Of a stretch of DNA of 64,000 nucleotides, positions 24,785 through 33,623 are shown piece after piece. Source of the DNA: an uncultured bacterium (lineage in GTDB: Bacteria; Cyanobacteriota; Vampirovibrionia; Gastranaerophilales; Gastranaerophilaceae). The stretch is from contig CASFPN010000023.1 of NCBI GenBank assembly GCA_949296425.1, forward strand, positions 1 to 64,000. The letters run 5' to 3'. Each line of letters begins with the position of its first letter. Positions within the stretch are counted from its first letter, which is position 1. Below the pieces are notes generated by a model, which was not told where the DNA came from, made no database searches, and saw nothing but the letters and a program-made list of their open reading frames with translations. A program made the translations under genes and the position numbers.

Positions 24785-26023
24785 ATGAAAAATTTTTTAG
24801 TACACAGTGAAGATATAAAACATGAAATGCTTGAAAGTATAGGAATTTCAAGTATAGAAGATTTATTTAAACAAATTCCCGCGCAGGCGCGTATGACAAA
24901 AATAAACCTAGAACCGGCTTTGAGTGAAATGGAAACACAAAAACGGATAAAATCGCTGGCACGTAAAAATAATACCGATTTTACAACGTTTCTCGGTGCT
25001 GGTGTTTACAACAAATTTGTGCCGGCTTGTATTTCACAGGTTGCAAACAGATTTGAATTTTTGACAGCTTATACTCCTTATCAACCTGAAATTTCCCAAG
25101 GAACACTTCAGGTTATGTACGAATTTCAAACAATGATTTGCAGGCTTACCGGAATGGATATATCAAATGCCACTGTGTATGACGGGGCAACAGCATGCGC
25201 CGAAGCTATTTTAATGGCGGTCAGAATCTCAAAAAAGGACAAGGTTCTTGTATCAAATAAACTTAATCCTGAATATATCAGGGTAATAAACACATACTGT
25301 CAATCCGGTAATATTGAACTTCAAATGTTTGATAAAATCCCTGAGCATACCTCTGATTTTGCCTGCGTAATGGTTCAAAATCCTGATTTTTACGGGGAAC
25401 TTACGCAAATACCTTCTGTTGATACAATATTAGTTGTATGTACAAATGTTTCAGCACTGGCGCTGATTGAACCGCCTGTTCAGGCTGATATTGTTGTCGG
25501 CGATATACAGACGCTGGGTCTGCCAATGTCATTTGGCGGTCCTTATGCAGGATTTATTGCCTGCAAAGAAAAATATTTACGTCAGATTCCGGGAAGACTT
25601 GCCGGCAGAACAGTTGATGCTGACGGTAATACTGCTTATTGTCTTACCATTCAAACAAGAGAACAGCATATAAAAAGAGAAAAAGCAACAAGTAACATTT
25701 GTTCAAATCAGGCGCTTATGGGACTTTGCGCCACTCTTTATTTGACAGTTACGGGAGAAAAAGGTTTTAAGCAAGCATCGTATTTGTCAGCTCTAATGGC
25801 ACACAAGTTATCCGAAAAACTTGCACAAAAAGGGATAAAAACGTTAAATAAGAACTTCTTCAACGAATTTGTTATTGAAGTGAGTGATTCTGATAAACTC
25901 CTTACAAAACTCAAAGAAAACAGAATTATAGGCGGATTAAAACTTGACAATAATCATATTCTTGTCGCCGCAACAGAAATGATTACTGATGAAGATATTG
26001 ATAAATATTTACAATGTACTTAA
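24785..26023 (+). CDS. gcvPA: Glycine dehydrogenase (decarboxylating) subunit 1
   Basis: 412 residues, within the range of the split alpha subunit. F-L-G-A-G-V-Y-N-K-F-V-P-A near 75, Y-T-P-Y-Q-P-E-I-S-Q-G-T-L-Q (~97-110), and R-E-Q-H-I-K-R-E-K-A-T-S-N-I-C (~293-307) are signature segments. The PLP-binding subunit 2 (gcvPB) is expected next but is absent; the following gene is on the other strand. Either gcvPB is elsewhere or the P protein is incomplete. Confidence 0.94.
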   Translation: MKNFLVHSEDIKHEMLESIGISSIEDLFKQIPAQARMTKINLEPALSEMETQKRIKSLARKNNTDFTTFLGAGVYNKFVPACISQVANRFEFLTAYTPYQPEISQGTLQVMYEFQTMICRLTGMDISNATVYDGATACAEAILMAVRISKKDKVLVSNKLNPEYIRVINTYCQSGNIELQMFDKIPEHTSDFACVMVQNPDFYGELTQIPSVDTILVVCTNVSALALIEPPVQADIVVGDIQTLGLPMSFGGPYAGFIACKEKYLRQIPGRLAGRTVDADGNTAYCLTIQTREQHIKREKATSNICSNQALMGLCATLYLTVTGEKGFKQASYLSALMAHKLSEKLAQKGIKTLNKNFFNEFVIEVSDSDKLLTKLKENRIIGGLKLDNNHILVAATEMITDEDIDKYLQCT

Positions 26024-26364
26024 GCCTGTTTAAAAGTATTATAAAACACCAAAAATGCTTTTTTAGGGCTTTCAAACCTTTTTACGGAACAACCTTTTAA
26101 AAAATACATCACATCATCTGTTTCAATCATTAAATCAATTCTTTTTCTTGAACTATTCCATTTAATAAGAAAATCAGAAATAACATTATCCGCATCAGCG
26201 ACTTTTATTTCTATCAAACCGTTAGATTGAGTCACATTTGGTCTTCTGACTTCTTTTTCATCTATATAAACAGTAGAAAAATTTTGCGTGTTTGCCGGAG
26301 GATTATCAATTTTAGCCCTAAAAGACAAATTTGAATCCAGTTCCGTAATTGTAACATCCTGCAT
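26020..26364 (-). CDS. Hypothetical protein, 114 residues
   Basis: Not recognised. No signal peptide, no membrane segment, mostly predicted beta (alternating hydrophobic residues such as F-S-T-V-Y-I-D and L-I-E-I-K-V). A lone Cys near the C-terminus. It overlaps the gcvPA stop by four bases in convergent orientation. The ATG at 26364 has a weak GAGGATATAA upstream. Compact and charged, so it is likely a real cytoplasmic protein, but the function is unknown. Confidence 0.55.
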   Translation of the reverse strand: MQDVTITELDSNLSFRAKIDNPPANTQNFSTVYIDEKEVRRPNVTQSNGLIEIKVADADNVISDFLIKWNSSRKRIDLMIETDDVMYFLKGCSVKRFESPKKAFLVFYNTFKQA

Positions 26365-26494
26365 ATTTATATCCTCAAAATTTAAAACAGTTATACATAT
26401 TTATATAAAGAAAAGAATATAAAATCAAGCATTATAAATAAAATAAAAAACATTTCAATATTTTTATTATAAAATTATCATATAAGGGGAAAAG

Positions 26495-28237
26495 ATGAAA
26501 AAAACTATTTATATTATTTTATTTATTTTGGGATGTTTGCTGCTTTTTTCCCTTAATTGCTTTACAGTAACTGTATTTTTTAACCCCGATACAAATACAA
26601 ATTGTCTGCGTTGGATTACACCGGTTATTAAAGAATTAAATCATAGCATAAATGAAAGCATAAAAACTTTAAATTTAGAAGATAAAAATATAAAATTATT
26701 ATATACAAACGCATACGGATCCGGTTTTTTAAAACATAATAAAATTCCAAATGATCTTGATTTTGCCGTTGGAATTAATTTAGGAACATACGATTTTGAC
26801 GGAACAAATGAAGATGCAATAACTAAAAGTATCTTTGACACAATACGGTCTTTTGAGGTGTCATTGTATTACAATCTTGACGAAAAATTTTATACACCAT
26901 ATTCAAAAATCAGTTCTCTTAATCTTTTGTCTGAGGAGCTTAACGGAAAAGATTTGTTTTCTGATTCAATAAAGCATATCGTAAAAAATAAAGACTACAT
27001 TCTCTACACAAAAAAACAGTTGGAAAATACAGATTCTTCTGAATACATAACATTTCCTTTTATAATGAAATCCAACGAAATTTTAATTGAAGACCTGCCG
27101 CCTGTAACATTGTATTCAGCAAATATAAAATACAGCAGTCTGGATAAAGATTATCCTAAAGAAATAACTATAGTTCCGGATTACATTTTTACATTAAACG
27201 ATACGCAAACAGGTAAAAATTATGTTGTAACCATTGTCGCGGAAAGTTTTAAAGGCCAGCGTCTGCAACTGTCTAGACGGTTTTATGTGCCGCAAATTTT
27301 TACGGAAACATCACACGATTACTTTAAAACATTATCGTTTCTTTATGATGACGAAAAATATATTGAATACAGGTTATATAACTTTGAACGTCTTTTGAAT
27401 GAACTGTCAAACTTAAATTTAACAAATGACAGACCTGTAAAAAAATTGAAAAGGATTTTACAGATTGAGAATTTGATAAAGCCTGCATTAAATATAAAAA
27501 CCTGTAATTTAATAGAAAATATAATTGAAGAAAATTTGAATTCTGAGGAAGTTCAGGCACTGAATGAATATTCAAATATATATGGCAACCTGCTTACTAT
27601 TATGCAGACTCCGAAAATATTCTTTGATATGCAGAATAATAATGAAATACAAAAATGTTATAATATAATGAAAGAAGATTTAAATTCAATTAAAAACAGT
27701 AAAAACATTGACAAAACCGCTTTAGAAAATCTTACGGAATACACAAATACTGAATTTTCCCAAATTACACAAATAAAAACTCAACAGGAATTAATAAAAT
27801 TTTTGAATGAAACATTTATAAATGCGGAATCAACAACACAAAATATGCAAGATTGTTTCATATCAGTAATCAAAAACCGCCACGAACAAGAAAACTTCGT
27901 CCAAGAAGCCGAAAACGTATTTATCCGTTCAGGCTTTCACAAAATTGATATGGGCTGGCTTGACAAGGATCTGATAGGGATAGTAGAAGACGATTTTACA
28001 AAAAATTTATCAGAAGAACAATTAAAACAAATGGCAAAAGAAAATAATCTTGCAGACGTAAATTATGTATTAATTCCGCAGGAACATCTGAATAAAATCT
28101 ATGTAAAACACTCTCGTTATGTACGTTTTAAACCTACCAAAAAAGAAAATGAAAATTGGAATATCCTAAAATCACAGTTATTAAAAGACAAAAAAAACTT
28201 TTCCCCTAAATACAGGTTTGTATTCAGCATAAAATAA
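26495..28237 (+). CDS. Membrane-anchored protein of unknown function with nucleotidyltransferase-like motif
   Basis: 580 residues. An N-terminal K-K-T-hydrophobic segment (~4-28) is a signal anchor that should put the rest outside the cytoplasm. At ~65-85 the segment Y-G-S-G-F-L-K-H-N-K-I-P-N-D-L-D-F fits hG-S-x10-D-h-D-h of Pol-beta-type nucleotidyltransferases exactly in spacing. The remainder (~270-490) is helical with long Asn/Glu/Leu-rich stretches. A real transferase outside the cytoplasm would lack nucleotide supply, so the motif may be coincidental, or topology is reversed. AAGGGGAAAAG precedes the ATG. It converges with the flippase gene, overlapping 14 bases. Confidence 0.7.
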   Translation: MKKTIYIILFILGCLLLFSLNCFTVTVFFNPDTNTNCLRWITPVIKELNHSINESIKTLNLEDKNIKLLYTNAYGSGFLKHNKIPNDLDFAVGINLGTYDFDGTNEDAITKSIFDTIRSFEVSLYYNLDEKFYTPYSKISSLNLLSEELNGKDLFSDSIKHIVKNKDYILYTKKQLENTDSSEYITFPFIMKSNEILIEDLPPVTLYSANIKYSSLDKDYPKEITIVPDYIFTLNDTQTGKNYVVTIVAESFKGQRLQLSRRFYVPQIFTETSHDYFKTLSFLYDDEKYIEYRLYNFERLLNELSNLNLTNDRPVKKLKRILQIENLIKPALNIKTCNLIENIIEENLNSEEVQALNEYSNIYGNLLTIMQTPKIFFDMQNNNEIQKCYNIMKEDLNSIKNSKNIDKTALENLTEYTNTEFSQITQIKTQQELIKFLNETFINAESTTQNMQDCFISVIKNRHEQENFVQEAENVFIRSGFHKIDMGWLDKDLIGIVEDDFTKNLSEEQLKQMAKENNLADVNYVLIPQEHLNKIYVKHSRYVRFKPTKKENENWNILKSQLLKDKKNFSPKYRFVFSIK

Positions 28238-29657
28238 ATTTTCGCCCGCTCCATATAAAAGAGTAATTAACACATATAAATAACAGTATTTTTATAAAAG
28301 ATAAATGTTCACAAAGTTTATAAGTCAAACTATTAACTATTGCAAGACTTAACAATCCTAAACCTATCAGAGCACAAATTGTTTTGACAACTTTTTTTAA
28401 ATCAATGTAATTTAATGATTTAAAATTGATAAAAGTACTTGTTATTATCAAAATAAGGACAGACACCAGCATAACTGCACCTGCAGCAGCTAAACCGAAT
28501 GCCGGAATCAACAAAATATCAGCAGCAAAAGAAAACAGGCAGACTATAAGTGTAATAAACATTTCAATATATGTTTTATTTTTAAGATGATACTTTATAT
28601 TTATAAGTTTCATAAATTCATGGAGAAATACTGTTATCACAAAAAACGGCAGAACAACCGCTGCTGAAGAAAAAGATTCCGGGAAAAACGTATCGACCCA
28701 GATTTTTGCATAAAAGCATAAAGCGCTCAAGACAGGTATAAAAAGAACGCAATAAAGTTGAATTGTATTTGTAAAAAACGGTTTAATATCTTTTTTAAGT
28801 TCGTAACGGCTTATTATAAGTGGAAAAACCGAAAAAAGGAAAAGTGTCAGAAAAGGTTTGATAATTGAATTTCCGAGCATCCATGACATTCCGGCTACAG
28901 CAGTCTGCAAAAACATTCCATGATTCTGGAACACAAATTTGTTAATATTTAATATCGTCCATATAGCGGTATTTGTAACCACAAGCGGAAGTGAATATTG
29001 CAAAATCTCACGGATTATTGACTTATCTAAACTTAATGATATCTTACAATTCAATCTTATCTGGTTAATAATGAAAACATCAATTAACATCATTGAAACA
29101 GTCATTGCAATAAGAACAGCTGTAAGTTTATCAGTAAAATTTATAAGAGTCAGAAACAGCAAAATCAGAGAAAGCTGATAGAAAAATATAGAAAAATTAT
29201 ACAAATTGTTTTTGTTAACCACTCTCAAAATCTGATACAGAAACTGTCGTATTCCGCATGGAATGAGAAGAAAAATCGTGATAAAAAATAAGTCTGGAGG
29301 CATTGAAAACATTTTACAAAATTTTGTGTTAAAAATTAATGACAAAATAAACAGTAAAAGGTAAACAATAATACCAACCGTAAGCAAAACGGAAAAAAAG
29401 TCATCCAATCTGCGCTCCAGCTTATATTTTGTATAAAACCTCAACGCAGCTTTTGATATCCAGTCAAATGAACAGGTACAGGAAAGGTTTAATGTTTCAA
29501 CGGCTATCTGGTATACACTAATTTCATTTGCCGACATAATATGCGCAAAAAAAGGTATTATAATAATAGAATTTACAATTATTAAAATACGAGACAGTAT
29601 ATAGTCAGAAAGTTTTTTGAGTATTAAAACATAATTTTTCCTGTAAACCTCATACAC
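28224..29657 (-). CDS. Oligosaccharide flippase (Wzx/MATE-like)
   Basis: 477 residues with about 12-14 hydrophobic helices, starting with R-I-L-I-I-V-N-S-I-I-I-I-P-F-F (~24-38) and Y-Q-I-A-V-E-T-L after it. The layout matches polysaccharide biosynthesis proteins of the MOP superfamily, which move lipid-linked glycans across the inner membrane. It could also be a teichuronic/exopolysaccharide exporter; no specific motif settles the substrate. No glycan gene cluster is adjacent, though the GT9 gene at 399-1403 may act in the same envelope route. Starts 15 bases downstream of the prepilin at 29672. Confidence 0.8.
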   Translation of the reverse strand: MYEVYRKNYVLILKKLSDYILSRILIIVNSIIIIPFFAHIMSANEISVYQIAVETLNLSCTCSFDWISKAALRFYTKYKLERRLDDFFSVLLTVGIIVYLLLFILSLIFNTKFCKMFSMPPDLFFITIFLLIPCGIRQFLYQILRVVNKNNLYNFSIFFYQLSLILLFLTLINFTDKLTAVLIAMTVSMMLIDVFIINQIRLNCKISLSLDKSIIREILQYSLPLVVTNTAIWTILNINKFVFQNHGMFLQTAVAGMSWMLGNSIIKPFLTLFLFSVFPLIISRYELKKDIKPFFTNTIQLYCVLFIPVLSALCFYAKIWVDTFFPESFSSAAVVLPFFVITVFLHEFMKLINIKYHLKNKTYIEMFITLIVCLFSFAADILLIPAFGLAAAGAVMLVSVLILIITSTFINFKSLNYIDLKKVVKTICALIGLGLLSLAIVNSLTYKLCEHLSFIKILLFICVNYSFIWSGRKFILC

Positions 29658-29671
29658 TTATTAAACCTTTA

Positions 29672-30478
29672 CTAATAATCAATCTTAAACCCGTTGTTTT
29701 GCAGATATAAGAAACAACCGCTCCCATAAGAATTCCCATCAGCTAAACAGCCATTAACTCTTCCATTAATTTCTTCATTATCCCTATGTTCAGGATTTAA
29801 TTCACTTATAGAACCGTCATAATATATACTAAATACAAACGAATCATAGCCATATCTATTAGGTCCTCTTTTGCCGTTTAAATCAAGTTGAACATTGACA
29901 GGTACAGATGGACCTCCGGCCATAACGCATATACTTGTGCCGTCTGCTAAAACCCTGCAACTATCCTTAAATTTGTCTGAATTCCAAGTGGAAGTAAACG
30001 TGAATTTATGATCTGCTCTTGCGCTTCTATATTCTTGCGCAAAACATTGATCGGCAGTCTGGCAGATATCAGCCACATTAAAGTATTTATCCAAAAATTT
30101 ACCGCCTAAAATATATGCTTCATTGCTATAATCCTCGCCGGAAGATAATAAACTTGTCAGAGAAACCTTTTGAACACGCTCGTCAGACAGCAGCCTCATT
30201 ACTGCATGATCCATAAGAGAAGCTATACGTCTTATACTGACTTCAAACCGGCTTTTCTGGTAGTTTGTTACCAATGTTGAAATTGTCAGAACAGAAATAA
30301 CACCGATAATTCCAATACCAACTAAAAGCTCTGCAAGCGTAAAGCCGCATTTATACGATGTCTTATAACAGGGTTTGCAAAGGTTAGATACAACTTTCTT
30401 GCATTCCTTATAAACAGCACTTACTGATGGCAGAAACAAACACTGTAACCCTGAGCCGTTTTGTTCATTTATTCCCAT
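29672..30478 (-). CDS. Prepilin-like protein, 45-residue leader without C/G tract
   Basis: 268 residues from ATG 30478 with AAGGAGGAACTA before it. F-T-L-A-E-L-L-V-G-I-G-I-I-G-V-I-S-V-L-T starts at residue 46 after Cys-Gly. The leader contains four Cys and several Lys but no homopolymer. The mature part has D-L-N-G-K-R-G-P-N-R-Y-G-Y-D near 196-209 and ends in G-C-F-L-Y-L-Q-N-N-G-F-K-I. It may be processed by a prepilin peptidase if the long leader is tolerated. The flippase gene follows at 14 bases, possibly co-transcribed. Confidence 0.85.
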   Translation of the reverse strand: MGINEQNGSGLQCLFLPSVSAVYKECKKVVSNLCKPCYKTSYKCGFTLAELLVGIGIIGVISVLTISTLVTNYQKSRFEVSIRRIASLMDHAVMRLLSDERVQKVSLTSLLSSGEDYSNEAYILGGKFLDKYFNVADICQTADQCFAQEYRSARADHKFTFTSTWNSDKFKDSCRVLADGTSICVMAGGPSVPVNVQLDLNGKRGPNRYGYDSFVFSIYYDGSISELNPEHRDNEEINGRVNGCLADGNSYGSGCFLYLQNNGFKIDY

Positions 30479-30607
30479 TAGTTCCTCCTTATAATTGTAT
30501 TACATTCTCTCTCTATTATAATACCCGCCGATTTTTTTGCAAACACTAAAAAGTATTAAAATCCGAAAGTCCCAACAAAAAGCATTGAATATCTTTTTCG
30601 TATTAAA

Positions 30608-30680
30608 TGGGCGATACGTGACTCGAACACGTGACCCTCACAACGTCAATGTGATGCGCTACCAACTGCGCTAATCGCCC
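30608..30680 (-). tRNA. tRNA-Val (GAC)
   Basis: Acceptor GGGCGAT/ATCGCCC, D arm GCGC...GCGC, anticodon stem TCACA/TGTGA with loop TTGACGT (anticodon GAC), T arm ACGTG-TTCGAGT-CACGT, discriminator A. All arms pair perfectly. CCA is not encoded. The remaining spacer (30479-30607, 30681-30806) shows no further gene. Confidence 0.95.
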
Positions 30681-30806
30681 ATAAATATTAATATACCACA
30701 AAAATTTTATTTTTGTGAAAATACGCTACTCCTATCTCAAAACAATTATCAATTGTTTTGCCCGGCAAAATGCCAATCAGCAATGATTTCAATGTACAAC
30801 TAACAC

Positions 30807-31508
30807 CTAAAAATGCATAGCATCTACTTGTTTTAAAATACTTTGAATATCTTTTAACAACTCACTTTCCATAAACAACAATTCCTGTTTATTGCATACA
30901 TCTTTTTCATATTTTATTTTAGCTAATTTTGCCATTACAACCTTGTTAAAAGATAAAAATTCAGAACAATGTTCAATAATATCAACAGCTCTATAAGGAA
31001 CCGGACGATCATGTAGTCTTAAAACAGATCGGAAAATAACTATCAAAGTTTTTATAACATTATTTAAAACCTTTTTCATTTCCCTGTCAGAACAAATATT
31101 TATTAAAAAATTGTTTTTATATTTTAAAAGCAGACTCTTAAGCTCTGATTCACATTCCAACCGCAAAAAATATTTATTTATACCTATTGAAGGAATCAAA
31201 TCTTCACCGTAAATCATACGGTAGTTTTCCTTAATGTCTGCATATTCAATAGCATAAACATCAAAAGACGAATACCATTCTTCCCTGTTCATTATAACCG
31301 GAATAGGATTTTTTGCCTTTACCCAATTTTTAACGGGTTTTGATATAGCGTACAAATTTTCTGCAGTAAGCTGGTTTGTTACAATCATAAGATTAAGGTT
31401 ATTCTTTGCATCTTCAACATTTGCCTGAGAACCGAATGCAAACACAGAAAGTAAATTATCACCTAAATTAATTTTTAATTCTTCAATAAATTTATCCAGA
31501 TTTTTCAT
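30807..31508 (-). CDS. Degenerate nucleotidyltransferase-like protein
   Basis: 233 residues. The N-terminal region resembles a small Pol-beta nucleotidyltransferase: F-A-F-G-S-Q-A-N (~24-31), but the catalytic D-x-D is replaced by N-L-N in N-N-L-N-L-M-I-V (~37-44). A helical C-terminal half (~120-233) with Y-G-E-D-L before it is like that of two-domain nucleotidyltransferases. Catalysis is unlikely. Cytoplasmic, no membrane segments. It stands alone between tRNA-Val and a TPM protein. Confidence 0.6.
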   Translation of the reverse strand: MKNLDKFIEELKINLGDNLLSVFAFGSQANVEDAKNNLNLMIVTNQLTAENLYAISKPVKNWVKAKNPIPVIMNREEWYSSFDVYAIEYADIKENYRMIYGEDLIPSIGINKYFLRLECESELKSLLLKYKNNFLINICSDREMKKVLNNVIKTLIVIFRSVLRLHDRPVPYRAVDIIEHCSEFLSFNKVVMAKLAKIKYEKDVCNKQELLFMESELLKDIQSILKQVDAMHF

Positions 31509-31557
31509 TTTTAACCTCTCTTAGATTTAAATATTTGTTTTATTTTTCTTAAAGTTT

Positions 31558-32253
31558 TTACCAGCTTCCAGAGCAGCCGCTTCCGCCGAAACCTCCGCCG
31601 CCTCCGAATCCGCCGAAACTGCCGGAGCTGAATCTGCCGCGACGCGGAGAGCATAATGCTCCTAATATAACAATAGGCCATGCCCACCATGGAATATCGC
31701 CGTCCTTGGAAGAAGTACCGGAAGAAGCTGCTTTAGGAGGACAAATACCTTGTTTTTTAATTTTTACACCCTCTGCCTGCGCAACAGTCTGCGCTAATAA
31801 GTAAGTACCTCTTCTTATACCTAATTCATAATTATTCTGCTTATAATAGGGCAAAATATCATTATTCATTATATTTTCAAGGGTGCTCACTGGAATTTTA
31901 CTTTCAAGCCCTAACCCCTGCTCAATACGCATTCTGCGCTCAGTTAACGCTGTTAAATAAACCATACCGTTATTTTTGCCGACAGCTCCAAGTTTGTACG
32001 ACCTTCCGATATCAAGGGCTACATCTTCAACAGTCCTGCCATTCAAGGAAGGCAATGTCACAACAACAAGATCTGCTCCGGATTTTTTCTGCAAATCCCA
32101 CAGTGTCATATTCAAATCATTCTCAACCTCTTCTGAGAGTAGATTTGCTTCATCCGCGATAAAACCGTTAAATTTTAATGTAATATCAGCATTTGCACTC
32201 AAAGGCAAAAACACTAAAAGAAATAATATAAATAACCAACTCTTCTTAAACAT
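31558..32253 (-). CDS. TPM-domain protein (YgcG family), secreted, Gly-rich tail
   Basis: 231 residues. Signal peptide M-F-K-K-S-W-L-F-I-L-F-L-L-V-F-L-P-L-S-A-N-A (1-22). TPM fold (~28-160): F-I-A-D-E-A-N-L-L-S near the start, G-A-D-L-V-V-V-T-L-P-S-L-N-G and R-R-M-R-I-E-Q-G-L-G-L-E are the family blocks. One hydrophobic segment W-W-A-W-P-I-V-I-L-G-A-L (~190-201), then a tail of F-G-G-x-G-G-G-G-F. Family roles include photosystem repair (TLP18.3) and membrane maintenance; here it is unknown. Confidence 0.88.
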   Translation of the reverse strand: MFKKSWLFILFLLVFLPLSANADITLKFNGFIADEANLLSEEVENDLNMTLWDLQKKSGADLVVVTLPSLNGRTVEDVALDIGRSYKLGAVGKNNGMVYLTALTERRMRIEQGLGLESKIPVSTLENIMNNDILPYYKQNNYELGIRRGTYLLAQTVAQAEGVKIKKQGICPPKAASSGTSSKDGDIPWWAWPIVILGALCSPRRGRFSSGSFGGFGGGGGFGGSGCSGSW

Positions 32254-32348
32254 ATTAAAATTATATCTGTATATAAATTTTATGTCAAGAGTTAATAAAA
32301 GGTGGTTATATATTTTTTCACCAAATGTTATTAAGAGATAAACATATT

Positions 32349-32375
32349 GTCATTGTGAGCTTGTTTCGGAATTTT
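32349..32375. repeat. Dispersed palindrome, decayed
   Basis: GTCATTGTGAGCTTGTTTCGGAATTT keeps the family frame but pairs poorly. It lies in the spacer between the TPM gene and the XRE regulator. Confidence 0.4.
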
Positions 32376-32393
32376 TATCAAGATTCTGAATAT

Positions 32394-32612
32394 CTATTCA
32401 AAATCAAACAGCACTTTTATTGGCAAATTAAGAGCATTCGAAATTTTTATTAAAGTTTTCAAACCCGGCTTATTTATATTAACCTCAATTTTTCCTAAAT
32501 AATCCAAGCTTATTCCGGATAATTCCGCAAGTTTTTCCTGCGTAAGATTGGCTTTTTCTCTCAGAAATTTTATTTGTTTCCCTAACCTTATATAAAGTTC
32601 TTGTTCATCCAT
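32394..32612 (-). CDS. XRE-family HTH regulator
   Basis: 72 residues, a bare Cro/C1-type HTH: L-G-K-Q-I-K-F-L-R-E-K-A-N-L-T-Q-E-K-L-A-E-L-S-G (part, ~9-32), then the recognition helix I-S-L-D-Y-L-G-K-I-E. It is divergent from the prepilin at 32676 with only 63 bases between, containing operator-like repeats. Autorepression and control of the prepilin are likely. Nothing else in the protein could sense a ligand. Confidence 0.88.
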   Translation of the reverse strand: MDEQELYIRLGKQIKFLREKANLTQEKLAELSGISLDYLGKIEVNINKPGLKTLIKISNALNLPIKVLFDFE

Positions 32613-32621
32613 TTGACAATT

Positions 32622-32665
32622 TTACTGGATATAGTACCATAATATTACTGGATATTTACCAGTAA
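32622..32665. promoter_or_regulatory. Operator pair between XRE regulator and prepilin
   Basis: TTACTGG-ATATTTA-CCAGTAA (32645-32665) is a perfect inverted repeat. A second site TTACTGGATATAGTACCATAA (32622-32642, listed by its halves TTACTGG and CCATAA) is imperfect. TTGACA (32613-32618) just upstream could be the -35 box of the prepilin promoter, with CATAAT at 32638 as a -10 (19-base spacer), so the sites would cover the promoter. Confidence 0.55.
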
Positions 32666-32675
32666 AGGAGAATTC

Positions 32676-33371
32676 ATGAAACCTGGTTTTACAATTGCAG
32701 AAGTATTAATTACACTCGGAATTGTTGGCATCACTGCGGCACTGACTTTACCTGCGATAATTAATAACACACAAAATAAGCAGCTTGAAACAGCCTTAAA
32801 AAAGGCATATTCTACAATAAATCAGGGTCTGCTGCTGTATGAAAATGAAAACGGACAGCCAATAACTCCAACTGCAACAAGACATAGTGTGAAACCAGCA
32901 TTAATGAAATACATAAAAACAGTCAAAGACTGTGGAACAGGTTCTACAGGAGAAGTAGCAAAGGCTTGTGTACCAAATAATTCATTTGTTGAAAATCCTG
33001 ATGACGAGAAAGATGTTTACAAAACATATAATGGGGATTACAGTATTACTTTATCGGCATTCGATGACGGACAGTTCATAATGAATGACGGAATGCTTGT
33101 ATTAATAGAAAATTCCGGTTCTATTTCTCATCAACGTGTTTGGATTTCAGTGGACGTAAACGGTTATAACAAAAGACCAAACCGTTTAGGCAAGGATTTA
33201 TTCATGTTTCAGATAAGTAATAGTGGACAATTGCTCCCTATGGGCGCCAAAGGTACAAATTACTACAGCGAAACAGAAGAATATTGTTCAGAAAATGACA
33301 TTCCAATGAACGGGGCAGGCTGTACTCAAAAAGCATTAACAGATCCAAAATTCTGGAAAAATTTGCCTTAA
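32676..33371 (+). CDS. Prepilin-like protein, canonical short leader
   Basis: 231 residues. M-K-P-G then F-T-I-A-E-V-L-I-T-L-G-I-V-G-I-T-A-A-L-T: cleavage after Gly4, Glu at +5. Mature part shares A-I-I-N-N-T-Q-N-K-Q-L-E, paired Cys, D-V-N-G-Y-N-K-R-P-N-R-L-G-K-D-L-F-M-F and the end K-F-W-K-N-L-P with the genes at 9447 and 33624. AAAGGAGAATTC precedes the ATG. It is divergent from an XRE regulator and behind operator-like repeats. No C/G tract. Exported by a T2SS/T4P-like machine; role unknown. Confidence 0.92.
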   Translation: MKPGFTIAEVLITLGIVGITAALTLPAIINNTQNKQLETALKKAYSTINQGLLLYENENGQPITPTATRHSVKPALMKYIKTVKDCGTGSTGEVAKACVPNNSFVENPDDEKDVYKTYNGDYSITLSAFDDGQFIMNDGMLVLIENSGSISHQRVWISVDVNGYNKRPNRLGKDLFMFQISNSGQLLPMGAKGTNYYSETEEYCSENDIPMNGAGCTQKALTDPKFWKNLP

Positions 33372-33426
33372 ATTAGCAAAAAATTTTTGTATAAACTGCA
33401 ATATAAATCCTTAAAAAAATAAAAAA

Positions 33427-33497
33427 AGGCGACACCCAGATTCGAACTGGGGATAAGAGCTTTGCAGGCTCCTGCCTTACCACTTGGCCATGTCGCC
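33427..33497 (-). tRNA. tRNA-Cys (GCA)
   Basis: Acceptor GGCGACA/TGTCGCC, D arm GCC...GGC, anticodon stem GGAGC/GCTCT with loop CTGCAAA (anticodon GCA), T arm with TTCGAAT, and T at the discriminator position as usual for tRNA-Cys. CCA is not encoded. It lies between two prepilin genes. Confidence 0.93.
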
Positions 33498-33623
33498 TCA
33501 ACCTGTTCTTTTATGATAAAAAAGACATGAAGAAAAGTCAAGATATTGACAAACCTTGTAAAATCATAAATAATAAAAGAAAAATCAGGAGGTATGAAAT
33601 ATGTTATTTAGAGAAGCTTTGAA

